Shown: positions 25,329-36,190, counted from the first letter of the stretch. The stretch is DNA of 64,000 bases from Muscardinus avellanarius (GCA_963383645.1 OY726572.1:27472792-27536791), one strand, 5' to 3'. Program-made: numbers and translations. The notes: generated from the letters alone by a model not told the origin.

Positions 25329-25867
25329 AACTACTGTGTGATTTTTGCCATCATAAATCAAATTCTGCATTTAGTTAGAGTGTCTACATGCAGTCTGTAA
25401 ATTAAGATGAATAAACAGGCTTTGGTCGGTTATCCAGCTGTTTTGAGAGTATATAGATGTCTAGACAAAACATCTGGATAATAAGCCAAATAGTGGACCA
25501 TCCAGTTGGATGTTTTGACTTTACTTGAATATAACCACTAAGATGCAATATGAAACAGAGGCTGTGGGCTGAGTGTTTCTAACTTGCCTTAAACATTTTG
25601 ACTATTGGTGCAATGAAGAAATCTTCAGAATTGATTTAAGGCCTAATTTATTCCCTCTATAATGGCAAAATGGTGGGCATAGAGAATATAGCTGACACCT
25701 CTGGAGATGCTAACCAAGATCACATGCTCGGCTCAGGCACAAGCACCAATTTAGCCTTCACATCTTCCCTTGCTGGCAAGATACGGTGAACATTCTAGTG
25801 GGTTTATTGTAATTTGTTGATTGGTGCTAATTTTAGATTTTCTTTTGCATAAAAACAAAACAAAAAT

Positions 25868-25953
25868 ATCTGGATGGGGATGACGTATAGATCAGTGGTC
25901 GAGTGCTTACCTAGCATGCCCAAGGCACTGCATTCAATCCCTAACACTGAAAA
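25868..25953 (+). repeat. ID-like (tRNA-derived) SINE
   Basis: Monomer with A-box-like and B-box-like segments (gtcgagtgcttacctagcatg...cattcaatccc) and an A-rich tail. Confidence 0.8.
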
Positions 25954-26365
25954 AAGAAAACATAAAATCCACATAGTTTGAAATCCCAGTCTTGAAAAGT
26001 GACCAATAACAGAGTCTCACATTTATAATAAACTTTTACTTCCTGAGATCTAATGTTTACCATACAATCTGTAATGATGGTTCCTGCCATTTCTTAAGCC
26101 CAGGAGGTCCTTAGATGAGTGAGAGACCCCACAGGGTCTTGGGGAGCCTGAGAGGGAGAGCGCCCATTGAGGATTATCAGGGCCTCCTGAAGCTGCTGGG
26201 ATCCTGTGGGATTCCACCTGTCAGTTCAGCCTCTCCGCTTCTCATTTCTTCCCTGAATCCTCCCCACAACCTCAGGGCAAAAGGGAATGTTAGAGAGGGT
26301 AAAGGGACATGTACCCTGAACTAAAGTCCTTGAAAGTGAGCAGATTCTAGTTTCTAAAGGTGCAA

Positions 26366-26530
26366 GGGGCTGGGCATGGTTGCACACTCCTGTAATCCCG
26401 GTACTGAGACAGGAGGATAGCAGGCCTGAGGCCAGCCTCAGCAATTTAGTGGGAAACTGTTTCAAGATAAAAGGGCTTAGGGTATAATTGAGAGGTAGGA
26501 AGCTCCTGGGTTTGATCCAGAGCGCCCCCT
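26366..26530 (+). repeat. B1-dID-type SINE
   Basis: Forward dimer starting gctgggcatggttgcacac, shortened in the centre. Confidence 0.85.
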
Positions 26531-27250
26531 CAACACACAAACATTCTTGTTTCTAATGGTACAAAAGTTCCACAGGGCCTATTGAGCAGAGTACAGGGAA
26601 AGATGGAGGGAATTGACGTCGCCTGGCCCTAGCCTTCTCGTGATGCACACGTTGTCCAAAGGATGCACCACAAACTGTGTGCTCACCTTTAACATATCCA
26701 CCAATGTTAGAAACACAAATAAAATGTAGAGTTGGGCACGTTAAAGTCGAATGTGTGAACCTCCGGATTGTAAAACGATCAGTCTGAGTCAACATTCCTT
26801 TCAACTTTCCTTCCTTTCGATTTCTCACTCACTCCATATCCTGGCATAAAATAGAAGCTCAATAGAAATTCTTTTAAACATAGCAATAAATAAAATTAAG
26901 GATAAATAACACAACTTGTATATTAGTATAACTGAAAGCAACATTTAAAAACATGAAGAAAATTAGAGTAGTTATGTAAGGCACTTATCCCCAAAACAAA
27001 GACCTTTTGGGCTGAAATCAATGCTTCTATAAACTACCAATTTTGATTATGTATACTCGACAGTATATTTGTAATGACAGTTGGAAGTCATTGATTAGGA
27101 AGCACTTTGGAAGGTAAAACTAATTTTATAAGCAGCTTCTTCTCCAGACCAAAAAATATATATATCTGATAGCATTAACAAAACAACTTTTAATTACCCG
27201 GCCTTAGACTGGTCAAATACTACCTTATTTTCCATTTGAATGTCTATATT

Positions 27251-27583
27251 AAGGTTGAGTATAACTTATCCAAAATTCTTGGGACTAGAATAGTTTATAT
27301 TTTGGATTTTTTGAATTTAGAGTACTTGCATATCTCTAATGAGGTATCTTAAGAATGGGACCTAAGTCTAAACACAAAATTCATTTACACTTCATATACA
27401 CCTTACACATGTATCCCCCAAATTATTTTATATGATCTTTTTTATAAGCCAGTGTTTTCACTTTGATGTATCAGGTAAGGTCAATGGTGACATTTTCTAC
27501 TGGTGGCATTGTAGGCGTTCCAAAAGTTCCAGAGTTTGGACTATTTGGGATTTCAAATTTTCGGATTAGAGGTGCTCAACTTG
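27251..27583. mobile_element. TA-flanked DNA transposon remnant (Tc1/mariner-like)
   Basis: The ends are imperfect inverted repeats: aaggttgagtataacttatcc at the left and the complement of ggattagaggtgctcaactt at the right. TA dinucleotides lie at the edges. It resembles an old non-autonomous Tigger-type mammalian element, with the typical tttggatttt and tttcggatt steps. No transposase coding is left. The family name is from memory. Confidence 0.65.
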
Positions 27584-27681
27584 TAACCCAAATGTCCCCA
27601 GTATGGCCCTCTTGTTAGGAATTCACGTAAATTGATGAAACCACTGCAGGTGTGTGCAAAAGACACAAGGTCAAGGACTTT

Positions 27682-27698
27682 TTCTTTAACGAATCTAC
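27682..27698 (+). promoter_or_regulatory. U12-type branch site and AC 3' splice site
   Basis: TTCTTTAAC (27682-27690) with the branch adenosine at 27688 or 27689, followed by GAATCTAC. The short branch-to-acceptor distance is typical of U12 introns. Confidence 0.9.
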
Positions 27699-27761
27699 GT
27701 ATCAAAATGCTACTGGAGAGAGCTGCGATGAGTTTCGATTAAAGATCTGCTACTTCATGAG
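27699..27761 (+). CDS. RASGRP3: RASGRP3 coding exon 3 (codons 58-79)
   Basis: This 63-bp exon starts immediately after the AC of the U12 intron. It completes M58, then reads Y-Q-N-A-T-G-E-S-C-D-E-F-R-L-K-I-C-Y-F-M78, with the first two bases of R79. The donor is GTAAAA (phase 2). It continues the REM-region helices. The absence of an AG before its first base is what exposes the unusual intron. Confidence 0.95.
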
Positions 27762-28175
27762 GTAAAAGAGCTTACGAATTTCATTTCTTGTAGCTTCTAG
27801 CTTGGGGATTGTTAGCAATATCTTTTTCTCCAAGAAACAAAATTAGGTTGGTGAGGGAATCTACTGAAATCCCCCTTTAAGTGACTCTGTTAAAATTGGC
27901 CCTCCACTGTTCTTGGGGGTGGGGGTGTGGACTTTACCTTGTAGACTGGCGGTGGAGTAATGGCAAGTACAATTAGAGAATGAAATCAGCCTTTAGGGAG
28001 AGTTTGATTTTCTCTTCTCCTGCAGCTCACAGACTTTACTTCCACCCATGAGGTCATGAGGTGGAGGAGTGGGGGACTTCCACTCAGCTGCCTTCGCTAG
28101 AGTCAAAGAGGCTCAGGGTTGGAGGGGTGGGCCTTGGTTCTGAATCAAAGGAGAGCAGAGAGATAGAGATAGAGT

Positions 28176-28208
<33 letters not shown>

Positions 28209-28351
28209 CGATCCAGTGTGATGGTTGGGATAGGAGATGGTTTCCTAGAGTATTGGATTCCATGTTAAATGGTCTGTAAAACCGAATGGCAGTTTCCATT
28301 GATTTTCAATGTAAAATCTTCCAGCTATCAAAAGTCTTTCATACCTTGCAG
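27762..28351 (+). other. RASGRP3: RASGRP3 intron 3
   Basis: Phase-2 GT-AG intron, 590 bp, the shortest here. It contains a GATA microsatellite (28162-28208); no SINE is visible. Confidence 0.92.
28162..28208. repeat. (GATA)n microsatellite
   Basis: About ten GATA units with minor interruptions, 143 bp before an exon. Confidence 0.95.
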
Positions 28352-28483
28352 GTACTGGATTCTGAAGTTCCCTGCGGAGTTTAATTTGGATCTCGGCTTG
28401 ATTCGGATGACTGAGGAATTCCGGGAAGTAGCTAGTCAACTAGGATATGAAAAACACATCGGCCTCATCGACATATCCAGCAT
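28352..28483 (+). CDS. RASGRP3: RASGRP3 coding exon 4 (codons 79-123)
   Basis: The acceptor is ataccttgcag. The exon reads R79-Y-W-I-L-K-F-P-A-E-F-N-L-D, then the segment ending ASQLGYEKHIGLIDISS122, plus two bases of I123. The donor is GTAAGA (phase 2). This is the end of the REM (N-terminal RasGEF) region. In RasGRP proteins the REM packs against the catalytic domain and stabilises its helical hairpin. Confidence 0.96.
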
Positions 28484-29923
28484 GTAAGAGTGGCATGAGT
28501 GTCCTTTCAAACTTGATGAGTCAATGCTGAGAGGCTTGAGTAGCGCTGAGCCCACTTGGCCCAGATCCATACGGTCTTAGAATTAGTTTGCTTCTCTGAG
28601 GACAGCCTTGCTACTTGCTATAATGAGTGCAGCTACAATGAGTGTGACTCATCTCTTCAAACTGCAGATTATTTGTGAAACGGGATAAAGCCTTTCTTGT
28701 GGGGTTATTATAAGCATCTAAAACACATGTGCCAAGTTGGGTGTTGTGATGCACACTTGTAATCCCAGCATTTGAGAGGCTGAGACAGGAGGACAGCGGT
28801 TTGTGGATAGCCTCAGCTACTTAGTGAAGCCCTTTGCAACTCAAAATAAAGAATAAAAAATAGGGCTGGGGATGCAGCTCAAAGGTAGAATGTCCCTGGG
28901 GTCCATCCCCAGTACTGCAATAAACAAATAAATAAATAAATAAATTACATGAGATAACATGTAAAAGCATTTGTCATATTAGAGATGCTTGGCAATTGGC
29001 TACTGATTCTGAATCGAGTCAATGTCTCCTATGCTCTGGGTACTCCAAGTGTGGTCTTTGGTTCACCAACATTGGCATCAGCTAAAGCTCATTAGAAATG
29101 AAGAATCTTGAGGCCCACCCGAAATCTGTGTGTTGGAATCTGCACTTCAACGGAGTTAGAGAAGCCCCAGGCCATGGTGCTTTTGATGTTCTCACACACA
29201 CTGACCATAGCTATGCTGTGAACTGGTTAACTCAGTTATTAGGAACTTAGTATTGACTAGGCTCATTTCATATTGACTAGCTAACTTTGCCCTGGGGAAT
29301 GATTTCGTGATTCTAGGTATGGCTATTCATTTTATAAATGTATCTCCTTTTGTCTTAGGCACTTATACCATATTCTCTTTACCTGGAGTATTTCTTCAAA
29401 AATGATCAACAGAGAATGATCCAGGAACCATCAAGGATGCTTTTTTAAATATGTATTATCCTGGTTCATTTCTAGTAAATCAGAATCTCTGGCAGCGAGG
29501 CCCTAGGCCTCTGTCTTCATAACAAGTTTTATAAGACAATTCATATTATGTCAAAGCATGAGAACCACAGTTTCTGGTGGTTTCCATGGGCCTTAAATCA
29601 CCATCTCTATGCTGATAAACTGAAATTTATATACCTACCATTGACCTCTTCTTTATGATCCAAATCTTGCTTGGTCACGAGGAAAATCAAGTAAGAGATT
29701 CTGGATGAATCAGTGTAAACCTACCCTGTCTGGAAAAACAACTCCAAGTTTATGTTCTCTTGGCATCGGGTCAATGGTTTTGTCTTCGAATACGAAGGGG
29801 AAGGCGTGTATTTTGCACACGCTCCTGGAAGCAGGCCAAGAGCTACAGAGTCAGTAGGTTAATAGCTTCCATGGAGTGGAATGGGGTTTCAGCACATTGA
29901 CCAGGCTCACTCTTCTTTTATAG
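28484..29923 (+). other. RASGRP3: RASGRP3 intron 4
   Basis: Phase-2 GT-AG intron, 1,440 bp. One forward SINE (28733-28921) with a TAAA tail; 28950-29923 shows nothing recognisable. Confidence 0.92.
28733..28946 (+). repeat. B1-dID-type SINE with (AAAT)n tail
   Basis: Forward dimer ending ccagtactgcaataaac and running into AAAT units. Confidence 0.88.
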
Positions 29924-30071
29924 TCCTTCCTATGACTGGATGAGACGAGTCACGCAGAGGAAAAAAGTATCCAAGAAGGGAAAAGCCTGTCTGCTGTTTG
30001 ACCATCTGGAGCCCATTGAGTTGGCCGAGCACCTCACTTTTCTGGAGCATAAATCTTTTAGAAGGATCTCA
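29924..30071 (+). CDS. RASGRP3: RASGRP3 coding exon 5 (codons 123-172)
   Basis: The acceptor is tcttttatag. The exon reads I123-P-S-Y-D-W-M-R-R-V-T133-Q-R-K-K, then GKACLLFDHLEPIELAEHLT to S172. It covers the linker and the first part of the RasGEF catalytic domain; L-F-D-H-L-E-P-I-E-L-A-E-H-L-T is the typical opening. T133 is conserved and corresponds to the known PKC phosphorylation site of human RasGRP3 that activates exchange. The donor is GTAAGG (phase 0). Open reading continues into the intron by chance. Confidence 0.97.
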
Positions 30072-31315
30072 GTAAGGAACCTGACATTTATTCTTCCAAG
30101 GATAACAACCCCCATGCCAACTTTCCCGAGAGCCGCGTTTTCATACTCTAACGTGTTGGCAGCCCCCGTCACTGGGCTCTACTGGAAACGTGCCCTTAAT
30201 TCACAGGAACAATCCCTTTTAGCCAAAGATAAATATTATCCTGTCTTTATTTTATGGCTCAGGAGCTGTATTTCTGTCGCTATTTTCAATGTCTCCTTTC
30301 ATAGGATTAAAGCGTGATTTTTCTAAATGCCCCGTGGAGATTTAAGCATTCAAGGTTTATTTAGTTTTGTTGACTCCTCCCAAGTGAACGTGTTTTGCTA
30401 GGCCCGTTATTGGGAGGACTTTTTAAAAATTAGGTTGGGATTTGTATAAATGCCTAATTATGAGTAGAGGGTGAGAAAAGACATCGTAGACTTTGAGGAA
30501 AATCTCAACATCAGACTGTTTCCCAGGGATAGAGATGTTGAATTCAACGTTTGTTTCCCACCCATCTTGTGAAAGCTTCATTTAGTCTTTCTTTTCATCC
30601 TGGACTGTGAACTGTTAGCAGCCTCCTGGCTCGAACCACCGTTTTGATAATATCCTCCGGTGGTTCACAATCAGCAAGGTGCTTTAATTTGTTTCCTCCC
30701 ACCCTGGGGAAATCACTCCTCCAGGGTGCCAGGGGGTGGATTGCATTACTGCTTGCAAACAAGACAGTCTTGATTAAAAGCGTGGATTTACAAAGGACTG
30801 ATTCTTTCACTAAGTGATCTGGAGTGGAGAGAACCTTAATGATTCCCATGGGCAGGCCTTCGGAGAGGATTCCCTGCACTGTTATTATGATAGAAGCCTC
30901 ATATACATTTGATGACATCTGTGCTAGCTTTCTGAAAGTATGTCTATTTTGCCAAAGAGCTGACTTATATCAACAGATATTTTTTCTTTCCTCTTTCTTT
31001 TTTTTTCTTCTTGAAACAATCTTAAAAAAGATTCTGATTCAAAATCTTGATATTTACAGTCATTTCCTGTTCTTTAGTGTATGCGGTTGTATAGTAATCT
31101 TGCTTGATTACTGGAGTCACTGGTAGTATGTTAGAAGTGGAGATTCTTAGTTTCTTCCTCTGGAGATACTGATCTCTAATGTCTTGGGTGTTCCCAGAAG
31201 CCGGCATGTTGGCAAACAGCCCAGGCAGATCTTATGGTTCAGCACATTTGGGACTCTCTGGAGTATGACTTTGAGTCTTACCCCTTCCATCCCCTCCCCC
31301 ACAACACTGATGTGT

Positions 31316-31317
31316 AG

Positions 31318-31354
<37 letters not shown>
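31316..31354. repeat. (GT)n microsatellite
   Basis: About 18 GT units. Confidence 0.95.
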
Positions 31355-31355
<1 letters not shown>

Positions 31356-31482
31356 AAGAATAGAATTTGAAATGCAGCAAAATAACCTCTTACAGGGACA
31401 TATATATTCAATATATATTCAGACTCATAGGATGCCATCATAAATGTGAAATGAAAGAAAACATTATATTGTTATGAAAGAA

Positions 31483-31696
31483 GCTGGGCGTGGTGGTGCA
31501 CGCTTGTAATCCCGTGCTTGGGAGGCTGAGACAGGAGGATCTCATAGGTTCGAAGCCAGCCTCAGCTACTTAGTGAGGCTCTCAGCAACTTAGTGAGACC
31601 CTGTTTCCAAATAAAATATAAAATAGGTCTGGGAGTACAGCCTGGGGGTAGAAAGCCCCTGGGTTCTACCCTTGGTACCACCACCAAAAAAAAAAA

Positions 31697-31748
<52 letters not shown>

Positions 31749-31756
31749 ATATATAT
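31483..31756 (+). repeat. SINE with (TA)n tail
   Basis: Complete forward B1-dID SINE (31483-31686). Its A-tail passes into a TA tract (31699-31745). A target duplication ttgttatgaaagaa lies at about 31469-31482 and 31757-31770. The tract ends 100 bp before an exon. Confidence 0.9.
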
Positions 31757-31856
31757 TGTTATGAAAGAATATCTCAGCTCTATAATGCCACGGTCCAATT
31801 TCTGGTTTTGCAAAAGCTCCATTATAATTCAAAATCTCTGACTCTTCCTTTACCAG

Positions 31857-32030
31857 TTCACTGATTATCAGAGCTACGTCATCCATGGCTGTCTAGAGAA
31901 CAACCCAACCTTGGAGAGATCTATTGCTTTATTTAATGGAATCTCTAAGTGGGTCCAGTTGATGGTTCTTAGCAAACCAACCCCCCAGCAAAGGGCAGAA
32001 GTCATCACGAAGTTTATCAATGTTGCAAAG
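31857..32030 (+). CDS. RASGRP3: RASGRP3 coding exon 6 (codons 173-230)
   Basis: The acceptor is ttcctttaccag. The exon reads F173[11 protein letters not shown], then [20 protein letters not shown] and [18 protein letters not shown]230. F-N-x-x-S-x-W-V and R-A-x-V-I-x-K-F-I-x-V-A are hallmark CDC25-homology motifs of the RasGEF core that contacts the Ras switch regions. The donor is GTATGT (phase 0). All hallmark residues are intact. Confidence 0.98.
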
Positions 32031-33071
32031 GTATGTCTGGGAATCAGACTGGGGTTCTTGGATTCTAGCTGTTTCTTTAACTCTATTGAAAAAAGTCCAT
32101 GAGAAAGTTTGGTATTCACAATAGAAGGACATTGGATAATTAAACTATTCATAGATATCTAATGAACAAATCATACTTCTCTCATACAAAAAGATTGCTT
32201 TGATTTTTATTTTTTATCTTTTGTGGTGCTGGGGATTGAATCCAGGGGCATTCTACCTTCGAGCTACACTCCCAAACAATTTTTTTTGTTGTTTTGAAAC
32301 AAGGTCTTACTAGGTTTCTGAGAGTCTTGCTACATTGCTGAAGCCATCCTTGAGCCTGTGATACACCTGTCTCAGCCTCCCAAGTACTTAGATTACAGAC
32401 ATGTGTCACCATGCCTGGTTAGAAGATTATTTTTATTTTTGTGAGGTATTGGGGATTGAACCTGAGGGCATTCTATCTCTGAGATACATCCCCAGCCCTT
32501 TTGTTTATTTCAATTTTAAAACAGAGTCTCACTAAATTGCTGAGACTAGCCCTGAATCTGAAATTTCCGTGTCTCAGCCTTCCATATTCCTAGATTACAG
32601 GTGTACTGCACTATATCTGGCTAGAACATCCTTTTTTTGTTTGTTTGTTTCATTTTGCGGTCTTGGGGATTGAACCCACAGGCATTCTACCTCTGAGCTA
32701 AATCCCCAGCACTATTTTATGTTTTACTTGGAAACAGGATCTCACCAAGTTGGTGACAGCCTCACTAAATAGTAAGGTTTTGATCCTGTGATCTCCTGCC
32801 TCAGCCTTCCAAGTTCTAGGATTACAGGCATGTGCCACCGTGTCCGACTTGGAAGATCACTTTTAAAAAGCAACAGTTAGAAACATTTCATGTCATTTTC
32901 CTGTAAAATAATCGCTATTTTTAGGAGATTCTATTTATGTTTCATTTTAAATTGATTTTTTTTTCTGGGCTTTTTATTACTAACATTGTGCTTGTACTCA
33001 TCTGTGAATCAGAAAGTTCGGAATCATTTAAAAACCATTACAAAGTACTGATGCTAACATTTTTATTGCAG
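32031..33071 (+). other. RASGRP3: RASGRP3 intron 6
   Basis: Phase-0 GT-AG intron, 1,041 bp, of which more than half is three consecutive antisense SINEs. Confidence 0.93.
32222..32850 (-). repeat. Three antisense SINEs in a row
   Basis: Copies at about 32222-32421, 32440-32623 and 32655-32850, all antisense to the gene and differing from one another, so they are independent insertions rather than a tandem duplication. Confidence 0.88.
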
Positions 33072-33188
33072 AAGCTCCTTCAGCTCAAAAACTTTAACAC
33101 CTTGATGGCCGTGGCGGGAGGCCTCAGCCACAGCTCCATCTCACGCCTCAAAGAGACCCATTCTCATCTTCCCTCAGAAGTTACAAAG
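33072..33188 (+). CDS. RASGRP3: RASGRP3 coding exon 7 (codons 231-269)
   Basis: The acceptor is ttttattgcag. The exon reads [20 protein letters not shown], then [19 protein letters not shown]269. The motif L-x-x-L-x-N-F-N-x-L-M-A-V-x-G-G-L, followed by R-L-K-x-T, is a central RasGEF signature. The donor is GTACAG (phase 0). Alanine at codon 245 sits where I recall valine in the human protein, a conservative lineage difference that would need an alignment to confirm. Confidence 0.97.
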
Positions 33189-33412
33189 GTACAGTGGATC
33201 TCGACTCCGATTCCAAGTCAGTGTTTGTAACTATAGTTACAAACAAAATCACTCAGATATAACAAAATCACTCAGCATGGGAACACCGTCCTCTTAAACC
33301 AAAGATAGGTTACACTCATAGGGCAAAGTAGGAAGGGAAGAGCCATACCAGCTGAATTATAATGGAAAACAGGTAGAAGGTGGCAGTAAGTCTTCTAAGA
33401 AGAACGCTGCGA

Positions 33413-33598
33413 TCCCCGCATGGTGGGGAGCCTGTAACCCCAGTACTTGGGAAGCAGAGAAAGGAGGATCACAGGTTTGAGTCCCACATCAGCAACTTAG
33501 TGAGTTTCCAAACAAAAAATAAAAATGGCTGAGGGTGTAGCTCAGAAGTAAAATGCCCCTGGGGGTTCCATCCCCAGCAAGAAAAAAAAAAAAAAAAA
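33413..33598 (+). repeat. B1-dID-type SINE
   Basis: Forward copy with a shortened centre and an A-tail of about 18 bases. Confidence 0.87.
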
Positions 33599-33845
33599 GA
33601 GTGTTTTGACATGCGAATATGAATAAGATATTGTAGTTATACATATTCAAGAAATATTTACTTGGTGCTTAACATGTGATAGGCGCTATGATATACAAAG
33701 GGAGTAACAGATAAAGCAGAAGAAATCATGCTTATCTAATTCTCCTGAAAACAGTCATTGAGTGCCTGCTCGTATAATCTTGTGTTTGACCACGTTGAAT
33801 GGCACAGTAGAAGGCACAGGCCTTGATAGAAATATTCATAGTTAA

Positions 33846-34101
33846 GCTGAGCAAGGTGGCAAACTCCTGTAATCCCAGTACTCAGGAGGCTGAGACATGA
33901 AGATTGCAGGGTTGAGGGCATCTCCTAGTAACTTAGCAAGAGTTTGTTTCAAAATAAAAAATTAAAAGGTCCAAGAGTTTATCTCAGTGATAGAATGGTT
34001 CCCTGGGTTCAATACCCAGTATTACACAAAAAAGAAAAAAAAAAAGAAAAGAATAGGAGGAAGGAAGGAAGGAAGGAAGGAAGGAAGGAAGGAAGGAAGG
34101 A
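33846..34101 (+). repeat. SINE with (GGAA)n tail
   Basis: Forward SINE (33846-34024), A-rich tail, then about 11 GGAA units (34058-34101). Confidence 0.87.
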
Positions 34102-34183
34102 AGTCAGGCTGACAAACTCTCAGATTTATAGTTGAGCTGTCAGGGACCAAGAATCTATTTTTTAAGGGGTTCTTTTTTTCTTG

Positions 34184-34264
34184 TCTTTTTGGAACCAGGG
34201 ATGGAACCCAGAGTGCTGCACCTGCCAAGCAGGCGCTTTGCCACTGAGCTACATCCTGGCCCCA
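34184..34264 (-). repeat. ID-like SINE
   Basis: Antisense tRNA-like monomer: ggaaccagggatggaaccca, then ctgccaagcaggcgctttgc and ccactgagctacat. Confidence 0.85.
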
Positions 34265-34567
34265 GAAACTCTTTTTAAGAAATAGTGATCATTTCCCAAA
34301 CTGAGATTTTCTTCCATATTTATGTCTAGACCTTATTCATAATGTTTTCTCCTACTGAGCAAAGAGGAGCATTTGATCCTTATGAAAAGATTTTCTTGTT
34401 AGAGCGTACATTGCTTTATCAGTAAGGACACTTTCAGTTAAAAAATAAAAGGTAAAAAATATAAACAGATTAAAAATAAGACAATGTATTGTGTAGCGTA
34501 CCTAGAGTAGAGCCCAGCCAGAGCAGAGCTCACTTCAGGTGTGGCCTGTTCAGAAGCCTGGCTCAAT

Positions 34568-34987
34568 GGGGCGTGGTGGCCCAAGCTTGTAATCCCAGTA
34601 CTTGGGACACTGAAGCAGGAGGATCGCAGGTTTGCTGCCAGCCTCAGCTACTTAGCAAGGCCCTCTGAAACTCAGGGAGACCCCATTTCAAAATAGAAGA
34701 ATAAAAAATAGGGCTGGGATGGCCGGGCGTGGTGGCGCACGCTTGTAATCCCCGCGCTTGGGAGGCAGAGACAGGAGGATCGCGCAGGTTCGAAGCCAGC
34801 CATGCTGGTTTAAGAGACCCTGTTTCCAAATAAAGAGTATAAAATAGGTCTGGGAGTGTAGCCCGGAGGTAGAAGGGCTTCCAGGAACCCCAGTACCACC
34901 AAAAAAAAAAAAAAAAAAAAAATTGGGCTGGGGATGTAGCTTGCCCTGGGTTCAATCACCAGTACTGAAAAAAAAAAAAAAAAAAAA
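34568..34987 (+). repeat. Variant SINE nested in a standard SINE
   Basis: The outer copy is 34568-34722 plus 34923-34987; its tRNA-like half is displaced. The inner copy, 34723-34922, has the short gccagc...gctggtttaagag centre and the cttccaggaacccc tail variant. Confidence 0.87.
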
Positions 34988-35542
34988 GGCTTGGCTCAAT
35001 TTTAGGGTTTTGAGTTAATTAATTAATTTATTTATTTTTGGTTGGTTTGCCTCATTAGACTGGCTTCCATCCTGATTGGGCTGTCTATAGCAACAGGAAA
35101 GTTATACTCCCTTTTTTATGACAGTTGGAGATAGACAGGACTTCTGAATTCAACCCCGATGAATTCAACCCTGCCCCCAGGGGATCAAAGACCTTCTTCT
35201 TAGACAGATTGGGCCATCTCAAGTCATTTGTTTGCCCCAGACCAATAGCAGTTGTCAGAGAAGTATACTATACCAATTGGCTTAACTCTGAGTTCCCAAA
35301 CCAATCACAAACCAGAGGGATGGAATTACTGTGATGATAAATCACAACCCATTCTTGGTCCTGGTAAAGAAGTTTTGCCTGAGTCCTGTAGGTGCTTTGG
35401 GGAGGAGAAAACGGATCACAATTGGGATCTATTAAGAAGGTCTAGGGGGAAGTTCACCAAGTGCCGTGAGCATGTCTGTCCTTATCACTCAGAACTACAT
35501 TATGGTGTGAGACTACAATGCACAAATAAAAGTATAGTATTA

Positions 35543-35746
35543 AAGCCGGGCGTGGTGGGGCACACTTGTAATTCCAGCACTTGGGAGGCTGAGACTGGAG
35601 GATCGTGGTTTGCGGCCAGCCTCAGCTATTAGTGAGGCCCTCCGCAACTCAGTGAGACCCTGTTTCAAAATAAAGAATAAAAAAATAGGGCAGGAGTGTA
35701 GCTCAAAAGTAGAAGGCTCCTGGGTTCCATCCCTAGTACAGCAAAA

Positions 35747-35781
<35 letters not shown>
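35543..35781 (+). repeat. SINE with (AAAT)n tail
   Basis: Forward dimer followed by about nine AAAT units. Confidence 0.9.
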
Positions 35782-35992
35782 AGCAAATGAAAGTATATTT
35801 AAAAGAAAGAAGAAGTTCTGGTTGCTGTTAAGCAACCAATAATGACTTATTCATATAAAGAAGAGAAAGTACTACTGTTTGATCTCAAACTCTGAACCTA
35901 TTCCCTGCATAATAGGATTCATTATATATTTATTTTCTTTTAGCTTTGTACTAAATTTCAAACAAAAAAGTCAAAGAGATTTTTTTTTTTTT

Positions 35993-36190
35993 TTGCGGGT
36001 CTGGGGATGGAAACCAGGGGCATTCGACCTCCAAGCTACACCCCCTGCCCTATTTTTTATTCTTTTTTTGAAGACAGGTCTCACTAAGTTGTGAAGGGCC
36101 TCACTAAGTAGCTGAGGCTGTCCTAGAACTGCGATCCTCTGGTCTCAGCCTCTCAAACGCTGGGATTACAAGCATGAGCCACCACACCCA
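35993..36190 (-). repeat. B1-dID-type SINE
   Basis: Antisense dimer preceded by a T run; subtype with cattcgacctccaagctac. Confidence 0.9.

Larger units (their letters stand above)
25319..27698 (+). other. RASGRP3: RASGRP3 intron 2, U12-type AT-AC
   Basis: This intron begins ATATCTTTT (8 of 9 with the U12 consensus ATATCCTTT) and ends in AC. It has TTCTTTAAC at 27682-27690, matching the U12 branch-site consensus TTCCTTAAC at 8 of 9, only 9-10 bases before the 3' splice site. There is no polypyrimidine-AG acceptor near 27698. It is phase 2 and 2,380 bp long. It also contains an ID element, a SINE and a TA-flanked DNA transposon; 24800-25200-like AT-rich sequence between them is unassigned. 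Confidence 0.93.
30072..31856 (+). other. RASGRP3: RASGRP3 intron 5
   Basis: Phase-0 GT-AG intron, 1,785 bp. It has a GT microsatellite (31316-31354) and a forward SINE followed by a TA tract (31483-31756). 30072-31315 is without recognisable elements. Confidence 0.92.

Noticed and set aside
30072..30317. Coding continuation after exon 5
   Set aside because: The frame stays open past the GTAAGG donor, but the sequence no longer resembles RASGRP3 and the next exon joins perfectly at 30071.
34184..34264. Possible tRNA gene
   Set aside because: tRNA-like A- and B-box sequences belong to an ID-type SINE with an A-rich tail; no cloverleaf with an acceptor stem is apparent.
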